Of a DNA stretch of 64,000 nt, positions 1 to 10,516 are shown one piece after another. The translations under genes were made by a program, and so were the position numbers. The stretch covers positions 1,054,001 to 1,118,000 of the forward strand of contig JADJLQ010000002.1 of the NCBI GenBank assembly GCA_016709995.1, in the 5' to 3' direction. Below the pieces are notes generated by a model. The model was not told where the DNA came from and made no database searches. It saw only the letters and a list, made by a program, of their open reading frames with translations. Positions within the stretch are counted from its first letter, which is position 1. Every line of letters starts with the position of its first letter. This stretch comes from Saprospiraceae bacterium (GTDB lineage Bacteria; Bacteroidota; Bacteroidia; Chitinophagales; Saprospiraceae).

Positions 1-3000
1 GCAGGTGTAGTGCTACTTACATAAGGATCTGCGCCACTATAATTGGTAGAAAGGAAGAGATCTGTTCCATTGACAAAAACACCCAGTGATTTGAAAACAC
101 CCGATCCCTTCAGCATACTAGCTGGGAAATCATATTTTAATGTAAGATCTCTGAGTCGGACCCAATTAATATCCCTCTCCACAAAATCCTCTGGTTGGAT
201 AGAAGTGGTATAATATGTAGATGAAAGATTGCGATCTATAGCAATGGTATTGACAGTTGGATTTTCAGATTCTTCTTTACCATCCTTGAGTACTCCCTTA
301 ACTACAAACGGTGTCTCACGGTCAAGTGTATTTAGACTTAAGCCTGATCTGGTTAGATAAAAAGCATTTCCATTAAATATATCTCCCCCCTTTCGGATAT
401 CTACCAGGAAAGATAGACTTAGATTTTTATTAAGTGTCAATTTATTGACCAAACCGATTGTAAAGTCTGGATTTCTATCTCCTATAGGTAAAAAATTGGC
501 ATTGGAGAGTGGTAATCCACTCGTAGCATTGATTAGCACATCACCTTTGCTGTTTCTCAGATAGCTAAATCCACCAATTGCAGTTGCAGTACCAGCACCG
601 CGACTATTTAAGGGGGCATAAAATCTGTTTGTTGGAGAATTAAATCTTGCTGCTAAAATGTCTGCCGGGGAAAAAGCACTAGCTCTGGCATTGTCATAGA
701 CCCAGGTATCAGAATTATAATATTCACTTACTTGAGCGGGGAGAGATACTACTTTAGTCGCGTATGTTGTAAAATTGACATTGAGATTCCAGTCAAATTT
801 ATTATTTCTGAATGGATTCAATCCCAGCTGAACTTCAAATCCTTTTGTATTAAGTTCTCCTCCATTTAATAGCCCGAAGATGAACCCTGTTCCATAACTG
901 AGCCGTTGGGTGACGATCTGGTCTACGATGCTTTTTGAAAACCAGGCCAGATCCAGATTAATCAGTCCTTTGTAAAATGAAAAATCTCCTCCAATCTCGT
1001 AGCTACTCACAGTCTCAGGTTTGAGCGCAGGATTGTCACCATAGAAGTCAAATAGAAATCCTCCACCAGTAGAGGTTTGAGGTACCAATCGGGCCTGGAT
1101 TTGATAGGCAGGAGCGGGGTTACCCACCTCAGCATAGGATGCCCTTAATTTGGCAAAGGAAAGTACCCTGTCATTGTCCTTAAACATAGGCAGACTGGTC
1201 AATAAAAATGAGACACCCGCCGATGGGTAAAAATAAGATCTGTTAGAAACCGGCAAAGTCGACGACCAGTCGTTTCGTCCTGTAAGGTTGAATATCAGGA
1301 GGTCGTTGAGGTTGATTTCAGCCTTAGCAAAAGCGCCTAGAAGTCGAGTTCTTTTCAGATTGCTTTTGCCTCTTTGAGTAGTTGGACTGGTATTATTTAT
1401 GCTATTAAAATCAGGTAAGAATAAATTTTCACCATAGGTAGCATTGATATCAGATTCTCTATCATCTATAGAAGTACCCACTAAAAGCGAACCGCCGATT
1501 TTGCCAACTTTCTTCTTTAAAGTTGCAAATATATTTCCATTGAGGATTCGACCGTCGTCACTATAGTTTTCAATAAATCCTTTTCTCGCATTAGCTATCA
1601 CAGACTCCGGGTGATAAAAACGATTGCCCAACGAACTGTATATATCTGCTCCCATCCTTGCTGTCACTGAAAACCAGGACAGTGGGTCATATGTTAGAGA
1701 TACATTGGATATGGTGCGGTTGGTATTATCAGTCCGTTTGTTTTTATTTACAAGAAATAATGGATTATCCAATTCGCTTGAAGGGCTGAGCGATGTTGTT
1801 TGCTTTCGTGTGCCATCCGGATTGAGGTAATCAGTGATGTCTATATATTGTGGGTAATTCAATACACTAAGCAGATACCCGTTTGCTCCCCCAGGAGGTA
1901 TAAAAGAATTATTGCTGATATAATTTAATCTCGCTGATCCTCGGAGATTTTTCAATAATTGAGCATCCATGTTGAGTGCTACATTGAGTTGTTTTTGTCC
2001 TGATTCTGGGATCACACCTTTGGTGTCAAAGTATGATCCGGAAAGCCTATAAGTTAAACTTTGAGTACCACCATCAAAACTCAAGTCATGTCGGGAGTTA
2101 GACCCGTTTTGGTAAAATGCTCCGATATTATCATACAGTTTGGTACCTGCAGAAATTTTTTCTCCAAAAAAGCTTGAGGTTGCGAGATCATTTTTACCAT
2201 TTAGGCCACGTGCATAGGTGGTTTGGGTTTCAGGGAATAAGTTGATGGCTGAAGTGGTAAAACGATTGCTATAATTAAGTCGCCCTGAACCTACTTTGCC
2301 TTTTTTTGTGGTAATAAGGATGACCCCATTAGCTCCTTCATTACCATACAATGCTGCAGCTTCTGGGCCTTTGAGTACGGTTATATTTTCGATATCATTA
2401 GGGTTAATATCCGTCACTCTGTTGGCCACATCATCTCGATTGTTGGTCACATTACCTGCTACACCAGCGCCGTCAGAATATAGATTGTGAGTATCAAAAG
2501 TTCCGCTGTTTATGGGTAGTCCGTCCACTACAAAGAGTGGTTGATTGCTGTTGCCGATCGAGTTGACACCTCTTAAGGTAATATTGATGGATGAACCTGG
2601 TATACCACTGGTTGGTGTGAGTGATAGGCCAGCCACCCTTCCTTGTAAGCCCATCACAGCATTGTCACGCTGTGTCTCTTGCAATTCTTTACCACCAATA
2701 CTTTGAGCCGAATAACTTAGGTTCTTCCGGTCTTCTTTGATACCTAAAGCAGTTACAATCACCTCAGATAATATCTTGACATCGGAATCCATAATTACAT
2801 TGACCACTGATTTTCCGAGGACTGCCACTTCCTGGTTTTCCATCCCGATATAGGAGATCACGAGGATATCATCAGCATTGGCAGTCAATTGATAATAGCC
2901 TTCTATATCGGTTACAGTTCCGTTGAGGGTGCCTTTTACCTGCACGGCAGCACCAGGCAAAGGCTCTCCATCTTTGTCAGTCACTTTGCCCGAAACAGAT

Positions 3001-3089
3001 TGGGCTTGGACCATACTTGTAAAAGCCATTGAAAGAAATACACCCATACATAAGGTATATACTTTTGAAGTACGTAAAAAATATAACAT
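1..3089 (-). CDS. SusC/RagA-family TonB-linked outer membrane receptor (3' end beyond window)
   Basis: Reading the minus strand from an ATG at 3089 gives an open frame of about 1029 codons that runs off the left edge. The N-terminus has a signal peptide ending near MVQAQS. A carboxypeptidase-like regulatory domain follows (VSGKVTDKDGEPLPGAAVQV, about residues 32-110), then a SusC box (SEVIVTALGIKEDRK), a plug domain (GLQGRVAGL, LRGVNSIGNSN, FVVDGLPI, LYGNEGANGVILITTKKG) and a long beta-barrel. The last visible codons read about DPYVSSTTPA, typical of the final strands, so little should be missing. Such receptors import glycans or peptides with a SusD lipoprotein. Any susD would lie left of the window. 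Substrate is unknown. Confidence 0.93.
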   Translation of the reverse strand, partial: MLYFLRTSKVYTLCMGVFLSMAFTSMVQAQSVSGKVTDKDGEPLPGAAVQVKGTLNGTVTDIEGYYQLTANADDILVISYIGMENQEVAVLGKSVVNVIMDSDVKILSEVIVTALGIKEDRKNLSYSAQSIGGKELQETQRDNAVMGLQGRVAGLSLTPTSGIPGSSINITLRGVNSIGNSNQPLFVVDGLPINSGTFDTHNLYSDGAGVAGNVTNNRDDVANRVTDINPNDIENITVLKGPEAAALYGNEGANGVILITTKKGKVGSGRLNYSNRFTTSAINLFPETQTTYARGLNGKNDLATSSFFGEKISAGTKLYDNIGAFYQNGSNSRHDLSFDGGTQSLTYRLSGSYFDTKGVIPESGQKQLNVALNMDAQLLKNLRGSARLNYISNNSFIPPGGANGYLLSVLNYPQYIDITDYLNPDGTRKQTTSLSPSSELDNPLFLVNKNKRTDNTNRTISNVSLTYDPLSWFSVTARMGADIYSSLGNRFYHPESVIANARKGFIENYSDDGRILNGNIFATLKKKVGKIGGSLLVGTSIDDRESDINATYGENLFLPDFNSINNTSPTTQRGKSNLKRTRLLGAFAKAEINLNDLLIFNLTGRNDWSSTLPVSNRSYFYPSAGVSFLLTSLPMFKDNDRVLSFAKLRASYAEVGNPAPAYQIQARLVPQTSTGGGFLFDFYGDNPALKPETVSSYEIGGDFSFYKGLINLDLAWFSKSIVDQIVTQRLSYGTGFIFGLLNGGELNTKGFEVQLGLNPFRNNKFDWNLNVNFTTYATKVVSLPAQVSEYYNSDTWVYDNARASAFSPADILAARFNSPTNRFYAPLNSRGAGTATAIGGFSYLRNSKGDVLINATSGLPLSNANFLPIGDRNPDFTIGLVNKLTLNKNLSLSFLVDIRKGGDIFNGNAFYLTRSGLSLNTLDRETPFVVKGVLKDGKEESENPTVNTIAIDRNLSSTYYTTSIQPEDFVERDINWVRLRDLTLKYDFPASMLKGSGVFKSLGVFVNGTDLFLSTNYSGADPYVSSTTP

Positions 3090-3279
3090 ATAATTTGGTT
3101 TTGTTTTCTTGAGAAGATTGATTAGTGTCAAATAAAGATAATAAATTAATATTTAGAAAACGATTGAGGGTTAATAACTGTGAAGATATTATTAACAAAA
3201 TTTTTTTTTCAATTGGAGAAAATGGAAATGTAGTGATTCAAAGGACACCTCTAATAATTAAAAAAATTATCCCGTCCAC

Positions 3280-5496
3280 CTATTTATTATCCATAGTAAT
3301 ACTGTTGGTGAATTCTTCCGGATTCACTATATACTGCTCGCATTTTTCGATGTAGATCGCAGTAGTCACATCTTTGGGATGGTCGATCTGGTATTTTTTA
3401 AATAATTCAAGAGCCTGGATAAAGTCTTTCTGCATAAACGTAGCGTGTGCTTCTTCCCAGAGAGAGATGGCCGGCTCAAATAAATGTCTATTAGCTTTCA
3501 TGCCCACTAATTCAAAAATACCGACAGATTTGTTTTTACCCTGTACCTGGGTTTCCGGCATTGATCTGAATAGGAAGATATCTGACTTGCAGTAGTTTTT
3601 GGTAAACTCAGATACAAGAATATTGACATTAAAGTGTTTGGTCAGTCCTTCGATTCTAGATCCGAGATTGACAGAGTCTCCGATGGCAGTATAGTCAAAT
3701 CGTTTAGTAGATCCAATATTGCCTATGGTCATTTCACCTGTATTGATACCGATTCCAATTTTCAAAGGCCCATAACCTTCTCCTATTAAATATTGGTTGA
3801 CTTCTTTGAGTTTTTCAATCATTTCCAAAGCTACTTCACAAGCTTCGTCGGCATGATCAGAAAACTCGAGTGGAGCTCCAAAGATTGCAAAGATGGCATC
3901 GCCAATAAATTTGTCAATAGTGCCTTCGTGTGCAAGGACCGGTTCCGACATTTCTGAAAGATATTTGTTGATGATACTGACCACCACCTGGGGGTCCATG
4001 TTTTCAGAATATTTGGTAAATCCCCGGATATCAGAAAAAAGGACAGATAAGATTTTTTTAGTACCTCCCAACATGAGACTCTTGGGGTCTTCGATGATTT
4101 TGTTGACTACTGTTGATGATACATAGGTGCCAAAAGCGTTTTTAAGCTGTCGTTTTTGTTTTTGTTCGGTAAAATAATTGTAGGTATTGGTGACGATGCC
4201 TGTGATGGCGGTACCAGTCATCAAGGCTACAATAGGTATCATTAAATTAAAATTCACAAAAAGTGGGAAAATCGCATAAAACTGAGAAATCAATAGGGCA
4301 CCAAGTGTCAGCAGAGCATAAATTGGTTTTACATAAGTAAATAATAGAGAGGTAAGAAAACCAATCAATAACAGTATCGGGATAAACCGGATTAGGCTTA
4401 TCTCTTTTAAAAAAGATTGATTGACGATATTAAGGAATGCATTGGCATGCACTTCTACTCCAGGAAGACGGGTCTCTGTTTGAGGGACGGTCTTGATATC
4501 TTCTAACCCGGAAGCACTGGTGCCAAGAAAAACAATTTTATTTTCAAAAAAATTAGCAGGTACGAGTTGCTTCAGGAGCTTATAATAGGAGATTGATCTT
4601 ATGTTTTCGCTGCTGCCCAACCAATTTATTCTGAATCCTCCATCTTTATTGAGGGGGATCGACATGCTGTCTGTGATATACAATCTGCCGTCTTTTAAAA
4701 TGATCTCCTGGTCACGAACACCCATCAAGTCCAGAATCATGTAAAACGGAAAATTTGCTATCAGGCGGAGGCTATCTTTGCCGATACTATCCACTTTTGA
4801 TAAAATCTGATAACTGCGTAAGACTCCATCAATGTCCGAATCTGTATTGATACTTCCGATAGCTTTGGCATATTTACTAAAGGCATCTATCGGCAATTGT
4901 GGCTGCCCAAACTGAGGGAAATTAATATTTTTATCTAATCCTGTTTTAAAATATCTTAAGTATTTCTCAGAACTGAAATTGGCCATTTTCATTTCGGGGT
5001 CGCGCTCTTCGTATAGGCTCAAATAGACATTTTGAGCACTATCGATAGCAGTTGAAAGCGCCTGATCAGTACTGAGAGCACCAAGCACGTGACTGCCGTC
5101 ATTGATCCCTTTGGCTTCTAAAAAGGAATTATATATGGGTGGCAGACTATCTGATTCGGTATATAAAAAGTCTATTCCAATAGCATAGGGATTGCCAGAT
5201 GAAATATATTTTAAAACTTTTGCATCATAAAGCCTTGGCCACATTTGTACCCGGCCAAGTTCTTTAATGCTGGCATTGTCTATATCGACAATCACTATAT
5301 CCTCCAGTGAAAACTGAGTATTGTGCTTATTTACACTCCTGCTTTTAAAAGCCAGATCATAAATAGAATTCTCGAGCTTTTTTACAGGACTTCCAACCAA
5401 CCGGTCACTTATCCAGATAACTAATAAAGTGACTGCAATACTGAGAGCAGTTAAAACAAAAATCCGTAAAAACTTAAATAATTGCCTTTGACTCAA
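3280..5496 (-). CDS. CHASE2-domain class III adenylate/guanylate cyclase
   Basis: 738 residues. There is one N-terminal membrane segment (about 10-30), an extracytoplasmic CHASE2 sensor domain (about 35-350), three closely spaced membrane helices (about 355-440) and a C-terminal class III cyclase domain (about 475-650). The metal-binding Asp residues lie in LFSDIRGFT (near 487) and KFIGDAIFAIFG (near 529). The Lys of KFIGD and the DYTAIGD motif fit ATP recognition, and the transition-state Asn and Arg lie in NLGSRIEGL (near 609). It is predicted to make cAMP in response to a periplasmic signal. The start is TTG, and TTGA overlaps the stop of the upstream FecR gene, suggesting translational coupling. 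The next in-frame Met is near residue 84, too late to keep the first helix. Last gene of a three-gene operon. Confidence 0.93.
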   Translation of the reverse strand: MSQRQLFKFLRIFVLTALSIAVTLLVIWISDRLVGSPVKKLENSIYDLAFKSRSVNKHNTQFSLEDIVIVDIDNASIKELGRVQMWPRLYDAKVLKYISSGNPYAIGIDFLYTESDSLPPIYNSFLEAKGINDGSHVLGALSTDQALSTAIDSAQNVYLSLYEERDPEMKMANFSSEKYLRYFKTGLDKNINFPQFGQPQLPIDAFSKYAKAIGSINTDSDIDGVLRSYQILSKVDSIGKDSLRLIANFPFYMILDLMGVRDQEIILKDGRLYITDSMSIPLNKDGGFRINWLGSSENIRSISYYKLLKQLVPANFFENKIVFLGTSASGLEDIKTVPQTETRLPGVEVHANAFLNIVNQSFLKEISLIRFIPILLLIGFLTSLLFTYVKPIYALLTLGALLISQFYAIFPLFVNFNLMIPIVALMTGTAITGIVTNTYNYFTEQKQKRQLKNAFGTYVSSTVVNKIIEDPKSLMLGGTKKILSVLFSDIRGFTKYSENMDPQVVVSIINKYLSEMSEPVLAHEGTIDKFIGDAIFAIFGAPLEFSDHADEACEVALEMIEKLKEVNQYLIGEGYGPLKIGIGINTGEMTIGNIGSTKRFDYTAIGDSVNLGSRIEGLTKHFNVNILVSEFTKNYCKSDIFLFRSMPETQVQGKNKSVGIFELVGMKANRHLFEPAISLWEEAHATFMQKDFIQALELFKKYQIDHPKDVTTAIYIEKCEQYIVNPEEFTNSITMDNK

Positions 5497-6215
5497 TGGA
5501 CAGCAGGGAATTTGGCTAATACGGATTCTGCTTGTACACGCAATTCGTCATTGCTATATTTCAGAATAAATTGTTCGAATAACTCTCTGGCTTTGACCTG
5601 ATTGTTGATCCTCAAGTATGAATGGCCCAGCGCGAAGGTGGCATATTTGGCCATTTCGCTCATGGGTTGCTGATCAAGAAAAGTCTTAAAAGCATAAACT
5701 GCTTTGACAAAATCTCCTTTTTCATAATAGGTGGAAGCCTCGTCAAAAGTGATTTCTTTATCTTCCTTCCAATAGAGCTGATCTGGATTAAGCATAGTGT
5801 CCGCTTTGGCTTTGGACCTTCTGATACCCCCTTCCTCTGCACGTTTTGATTCGGTGGCTGATCTGAAAACTTTTTTGAATCCTGTAAAAACCGACTCGTT
5901 TTGTGCCAGAGCCTGACCACCGCTTTGACTAAAAAGGTCTTTTACCGCATAGGTAGCAGAAGGTTCTATAGAAGTCTTGGCTCCATTAGACCACAGTATT
6001 TCTACTACGGATTTAGGGGCAGTTTTAATGTATTGATTAGCATACAATACAGTATTGATTCCGACAGGTGTAGTGACTTGGTCATTGGTCAACTGGGCTT
6101 GTCCTTCGAGATAGGTGACCTTGCCGAGTTGTGATTTGCCTACCTGGGCATACACACTCACGGAGAACACACACAAAAAGAAAGCAAAACAGGTAATTAG
6201 GGATTTGCGTTTCAT
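5493..6215 (-). CDS. FecR-like domain protein with C-terminal TPR
   Basis: 240 residues with a signal peptide (cleavage near VYAQVG). A FecR-type fold covers about residues 28-110 (KVTYLEGQAQL, PVGINTVLYANQYIKTA, VEILWSNGAKTSIEPSATYAV). A low-complexity linker and two or three TPR-like helical repeats follow (YYEKGDFVKAVYAFKTFLDQ; GHSYLRINNQVKARELFEQF). It is predicted to be periplasmic. FecR domains otherwise act as signal transducers, and here the gene directly precedes a CHASE2 cyclase, so it may supply or hold the ligand for that sensor. This role is inference from position. It sits 6 nt after the large TPR/transglutaminase gene and overlaps the cyclase start by 4 nt. Confidence 0.85.
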   Translation of the reverse strand: MKRKSLITCFAFFLCVFSVSVYAQVGKSQLGKVTYLEGQAQLTNDQVTTPVGINTVLYANQYIKTAPKSVVEILWSNGAKTSIEPSATYAVKDLFSQSGGQALAQNESVFTGFKKVFRSATESKRAEEGGIRRSKAKADTMLNPDQLYWKEDKEITFDEASTYYEKGDFVKAVYAFKTFLDQQPMSEMAKYATFALGHSYLRINNQVKARELFEQFILKYSNDELRVQAESVLAKFPAVH

Positions 6216-6221
6216 GATTTA

Positions 6222-9200
6222 CTATTTTATTTGATTGATTAAATTTTTAAAATTTTCAGTGGCACGCGTATCGATAGCATTGGCAATATCCATCCATTTT
6301 CTTGCACTTGCCTTATCATTTTCCTTAAGATATGCTTTTACCAGATTGATCGCTGTACGGAAATCCGCGTTATCAAAGCTATAGCTTTTTTCATAATTTT
6401 GGATAGCTTCTTTTGTATTGCCCTCCTGCATGAGGATATTGCCCATATTATTCAGGACCGAGGGATTGGAAGGTACCAGGCGCAGGGCCTCTTTTAAAAT
6501 GTCCTTGGCTTCAGATAAGCGACCTGATTGTCCCAGGTATACAGCGTACTTGTTTTTGATAAAAACGTTAAAAGGTTCGTATAGGTATTGATTCCTCATG
6601 GTAGCTATGATACCTTCATTGATCTTGCCATAGATCTGGTATGCCTGGTCTGTGTATTCCTTTAATAGACTGGTTTTGTCCACGCTACTTTTGGCCAAGT
6701 TGATGGGATGATATAAAGAAGGGCGATAAGCTTGCCGGGCTTCCGCCATAGTGACCAGTTCGGGAAAATGACCTTGATTGAGTTCTAACAGGTATCTGGA
6801 AGCCGCTGATTCCCAGGCTTCTTTAAACGAAGCGACTCCTAATAATGTGGTTTCAACAGGTAGCCAGGTCTTGCCATTGTAAATAATCACATCGCGGTTG
6901 TTAAATCCTAATACTTCTACCTGGCTCGGATTGATATTGAGATCAAAGGCCATAAAAATATGACCTGGCACATCAATGAAAGCAGTGGGTATACCGGCAT
7001 TTTCTAACGCAGAACAATATAAAGTCACCAGGTCATCACAATCTCCTCTTTTCTTTAACAAGGTTTCGCCCGGATATTGAAGAAAATCTATCAGGTTCGT
7101 ATTAGTGGATACTGAAGAATAACTTAAGTCTGGGTCTGGGGTATACACTAATTTTTCCTGATCCAGCATGGAATATATCTGAATGGCTTTAGCAAGATTG
7201 GCTTCCAGTGGAACAAAATTAGAGGACTTGAATATATCGTTGCTGGCAAGCGCGTATTCCGCCATTGGACCAGGTCCTACATTAATAAATGAGGCCAATC
7301 TCCTTTTGTCAGACCAATTGATCGAATTCCTGCCATAAATGGTGACAGGAACTGTCTTGGTGGATGTGCGGGGTCTTTCATTATAAATATAATTGATAGT
7401 TACCCTCGCCTGGAGCTTTTGGCTAAGGGTATTGTCCAATATTTTTGAAGAAAGTATCGCTGTAAGACTCTTGGTATTGTTGGAGTATCCTACGATGACT
7501 CCTCCAGGCTGTGATGATGGTTCTTTCATAATCTCGGGAATCTCGACGGTGATCTGTTGATAACTGATGGGCAGATTGGTATTGTTGGTAACAGTTACAT
7601 CTCCTATAGGCAATAAGGAGGCATCCCCATAGTTGACATATAAAGAAGGGTAGATCTCCTGAATTTTGACCCCCGATATCGACAAGGGGTCTTCGTTTTT
7701 AGATACCTGACTTCGCAAGGAGATGGCATTTTGGAGTGCAGATTGGTATTCTGCATTGTTGGGTTCAAGAGATTGGGCTTTTTGAAAAGCTTTCACTGCG
7801 TCATAAACGAGTCCTTGCGAAAGATTAGCCGTACCCAGACCATACCATATAGTAGGGTCTTCAGCGTTTGCAATGCTTAATTTTTGATATACTTCAGCCG
7901 CCTGATCAAAATAGCTCAACTTTCCATAGAGCTGAGCTAATTTGACTTCATAATATTTGGTCATTTGAGTGGTCTCCTTGAACCCAATCGCTGAGCTATT
8001 TCTGGTGAGCGTTTGATATAAATTGATCGCGAGCTTATATTGATCGATCGCCTTTTGAAGGTTATTGGTCTTTTCATAAGCTTCACCAAGTGGGCCGAAA
8101 AGTGTTTTGTCAGATGGATTAAGGCGTGAAGCTTTTTCCAACTGGATACTGGCTTCTGAATAATTGCCAAGCGCCAGTTCGGCCAAACCTATTTTGGCTA
8201 TATAGTTAGGTTGGTCCCTATCATTTAATAACAGCTGTTTGTAAAGGGAAAGTGCTTCCATGGTGTTATTTTTTGCATATTGGATATCGGCCATTTTGAG
8301 TTTCCACTGGGTCTCATTGGGCTTTTGAGAAAGGAGAAAATTATATTGAACCAAGGCATCATCATATTTTTTCTGGCCGGAGAGCGAAGAGGCCAATAAC
8401 TCCTTAGTTTGTAAAGTCTGGTTAGCATCCATGCGGTTGGCAAAACTTTCTAAGGCAGCGCGACTATTTTTTTCAAGATCTGCATATTGACGGGACAGAT
8501 CTAAAGTTTGCAAATATTGTATGTATTCGTCAATGAAGGGTCTATTGCTTTTTTGTAAAAGTTCGACCGCTTTATTAATATGAAGACCGGCTTCATTGAT
8601 TAAGGCCTGGAGTTCATATTCAGGGGCACCTGATTTGGATTTTAATTCGAACAAAGAAAGATCGATTTGATATACTCCTTTCCAAACAGAGGTTTGCTCG
8701 GGAGCCCAATTGACCATCCTGGTCCTCAGCATTCTGGCATTGGTAAGTGTAGATATGGTTTGCAATTTTTCTAAGGTGGAAGAGATAGAATCAATACTTC
8801 TCAATAAATGTGGTTTGAGGAAAGTCTGACTAATCACTTTATCTGACTCAGCGATGATTGCACTAAAATTCTCCTGTGCCGCAAACCTCCAAAACAGGTT
8901 GTCAAAACCTTGAGAAAGTCCTTTTTGAATAGCCGGCTCTCTGGGATTTAGATTATAGGCAGTCTTTAAGGCATTGAGACCTTTGATCATATCCACATTT
9001 CGTCCGATGAGTGTTTTGCCGATTTCCATCATAGCATTGGATACGTAAAGCACCATTTTTTGTGGTCGCCCCATATATCTCAGGGCATTTTGATAGGCCG
9101 CCAGGGCCTCATCAGGTTTATCCGTGGTTTTTAGGTAATTGCCCAAACCAAAAAAATTATCGAAACCTGAGGTTGGAGTACCCATGCCCGAAGGATTAAA

Positions 9201-10316
9201 AGCTACCAGTTTGTACCTTCTGCTCCTGTTGTCAAAAATAGACCCTTCAGTAATTACGAATGGCTGTTCGTCCGAAGTATAAGCGAGAGAATCGTCGCCA
9301 TTTCTGTCCTGAGTCAATAACCCATATCGGTTGGCAGTGCCGTCAGAGATTGGTTTAAATGCTACTATCAATTGCTCCTTATTGATATCAAAGCCAAATA
9401 AATTTTCAGGAGTAGATACAGGGACTTTATATTGAAATGACTTGACTTTGTCATCACCAGAGGTTACTTGCAAGTGATAGTTTGCTGGATTAATACCAAT
9501 GTATTTGGCCTTTGATAGATTCAACCCATCGAGAGGATTAGTGACAAAGACTTTCACCGGCTGTTCTTTCCAGGAATAAGTTTCTAACTCTCCTGTGCTG
9601 CCATTCCAAACGGTCACATAACCCAGCGGATCTACTATGAAGGATTCAATTTTGCCTTTTGCATCCCCTGGATTGGTAGCATCTACCTGCAACCTGGATT
9701 GGCCGTTGGTTTTGCCTTCAGCATCAAACTTAATGATGGTCTGAAGTTTATCATCCAGGACATAGATTGCGTCCTTTCCATTAGTCTGAGCTTTGACAGG
9801 GGACACGATCCCATTTAACACCAGGCTTTTAATTGGTTTTCCCGTCTGATCAAAAATATGGATCATGTTTTTACTATTATCCATAATCATGATTTGGCTA
9901 TTCTGTAAGATGCCTATGGAAGTGGGTTTTCGGATCTTTTCAGCTTGGTTAGCCCCTATTTTATTCAAAAACCTGCCGGTCATCATATCATATGCCAGGA
10001 TGGCTTTTTCTTTTTGATCCAGTACGAAAACGGTTTTGTCATTAGACACCAAGTCAATCGCTTCGTTAAGTTGATTTCGAATTTCGCTGATTCTTTTACC
10101 ATTTTTATCTTCTACGATGATGAGGTCTCTGTGGTCGTAGGGGACATAACTTCTGATGTCCTGTGCATTTACAGATGCGACATAAAAATGAGGGGAAGGG
10201 GTGGTGACAGCCTGAAGCGAGATTTGTCCGGTTTGATTTAATCCACTGCTGGCTTGTCCACTAATCGTTTCAAGAAAAACTGCCCATGTCAATACAAGAA
10301 CTAAAAAAAACTTCAT
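6222..10316 (-). CDS. Large secreted beta-propeller/TPR/transglutaminase-like protein
   Basis: An upstream start at 10361 is possible, but the ATG at 10316 opens directly into a signal peptide (MKFFLVLVLTWAVFLETISG), so it is preferred, giving 1364 residues. The order is: NHL-like propeller repeats (about 45-390, with DLIIVEDKNGKRISEI and AIYVLDDKLQTIIKFD); a long TPR array (about 390-900, with NPSDKTLFGPLGEAYEKTNN); an Ig-like region; a transglutaminase-like domain near 1090 with catalytic Cys in GDCDD and His in DVPGHIFMAF; and two C-terminal TPRs. It is probably an exported scaffold or peptidase. First gene of the operon with the FecR and cyclase genes. No known gene name applies. Confidence 0.85.
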   Translation of the reverse strand: MKFFLVLVLTWAVFLETISGQASSGLNQTGQISLQAVTTPSPHFYVASVNAQDIRSYVPYDHRDLIIVEDKNGKRISEIRNQLNEAIDLVSNDKTVFVLDQKEKAILAYDMMTGRFLNKIGANQAEKIRKPTSIGILQNSQIMIMDNSKNMIHIFDQTGKPIKSLVLNGIVSPVKAQTNGKDAIYVLDDKLQTIIKFDAEGKTNGQSRLQVDATNPGDAKGKIESFIVDPLGYVTVWNGSTGELETYSWKEQPVKVFVTNPLDGLNLSKAKYIGINPANYHLQVTSGDDKVKSFQYKVPVSTPENLFGFDINKEQLIVAFKPISDGTANRYGLLTQDRNGDDSLAYTSDEQPFVITEGSIFDNRSRRYKLVAFNPSGMGTPTSGFDNFFGLGNYLKTTDKPDEALAAYQNALRYMGRPQKMVLYVSNAMMEIGKTLIGRNVDMIKGLNALKTAYNLNPREPAIQKGLSQGFDNLFWRFAAQENFSAIIAESDKVISQTFLKPHLLRSIDSISSTLEKLQTISTLTNARMLRTRMVNWAPEQTSVWKGVYQIDLSLFELKSKSGAPEYELQALINEAGLHINKAVELLQKSNRPFIDEYIQYLQTLDLSRQYADLEKNSRAALESFANRMDANQTLQTKELLASSLSGQKKYDDALVQYNFLLSQKPNETQWKLKMADIQYAKNNTMEALSLYKQLLLNDRDQPNYIAKIGLAELALGNYSEASIQLEKASRLNPSDKTLFGPLGEAYEKTNNLQKAIDQYKLAINLYQTLTRNSSAIGFKETTQMTKYYEVKLAQLYGKLSYFDQAAEVYQKLSIANAEDPTIWYGLGTANLSQGLVYDAVKAFQKAQSLEPNNAEYQSALQNAISLRSQVSKNEDPLSISGVKIQEIYPSLYVNYGDASLLPIGDVTVTNNTNLPISYQQITVEIPEIMKEPSSQPGGVIVGYSNNTKSLTAILSSKILDNTLSQKLQARVTINYIYNERPRTSTKTVPVTIYGRNSINWSDKRRLASFINVGPGPMAEYALASNDIFKSSNFVPLEANLAKAIQIYSMLDQEKLVYTPDPDLSYSSVSTNTNLIDFLQYPGETLLKKRGDCDDLVTLYCSALENAGIPTAFIDVPGHIFMAFDLNINPSQVEVLGFNNRDVIIYNGKTWLPVETTLLGVASFKEAWESAASRYLLELNQGHFPELVTMAEARQAYRPSLYHPINLAKSSVDKTSLLKEYTDQAYQIYGKINEGIIATMRNQYLYEPFNVFIKNKYAVYLGQSGRLSEAKDILKEALRLVPSNPSVLNNMGNILMQEGNTKEAIQNYEKSYSFDNADFRTAINLVKAYLKENDKASARKWMDIANAIDTRATENFKNLINQIK

Positions 10317-10516
10317 TGAATTTTCGATTTTTTCTGAAACCCGGACCAAAAGAGCCATCAACCCTGAGGTTTCGAATGAATGTATTATCTACAATGTAAA
10401 AATTGATCAAAAAGTTACTATCAACCTATTAAATATTCAATTTTTCCCTTCAAAATTAAACTTTAGTAGCATCAATCTCAAAGCGGGCTTACATTTGCAT
10501 AAAAATTTAACCAAAA

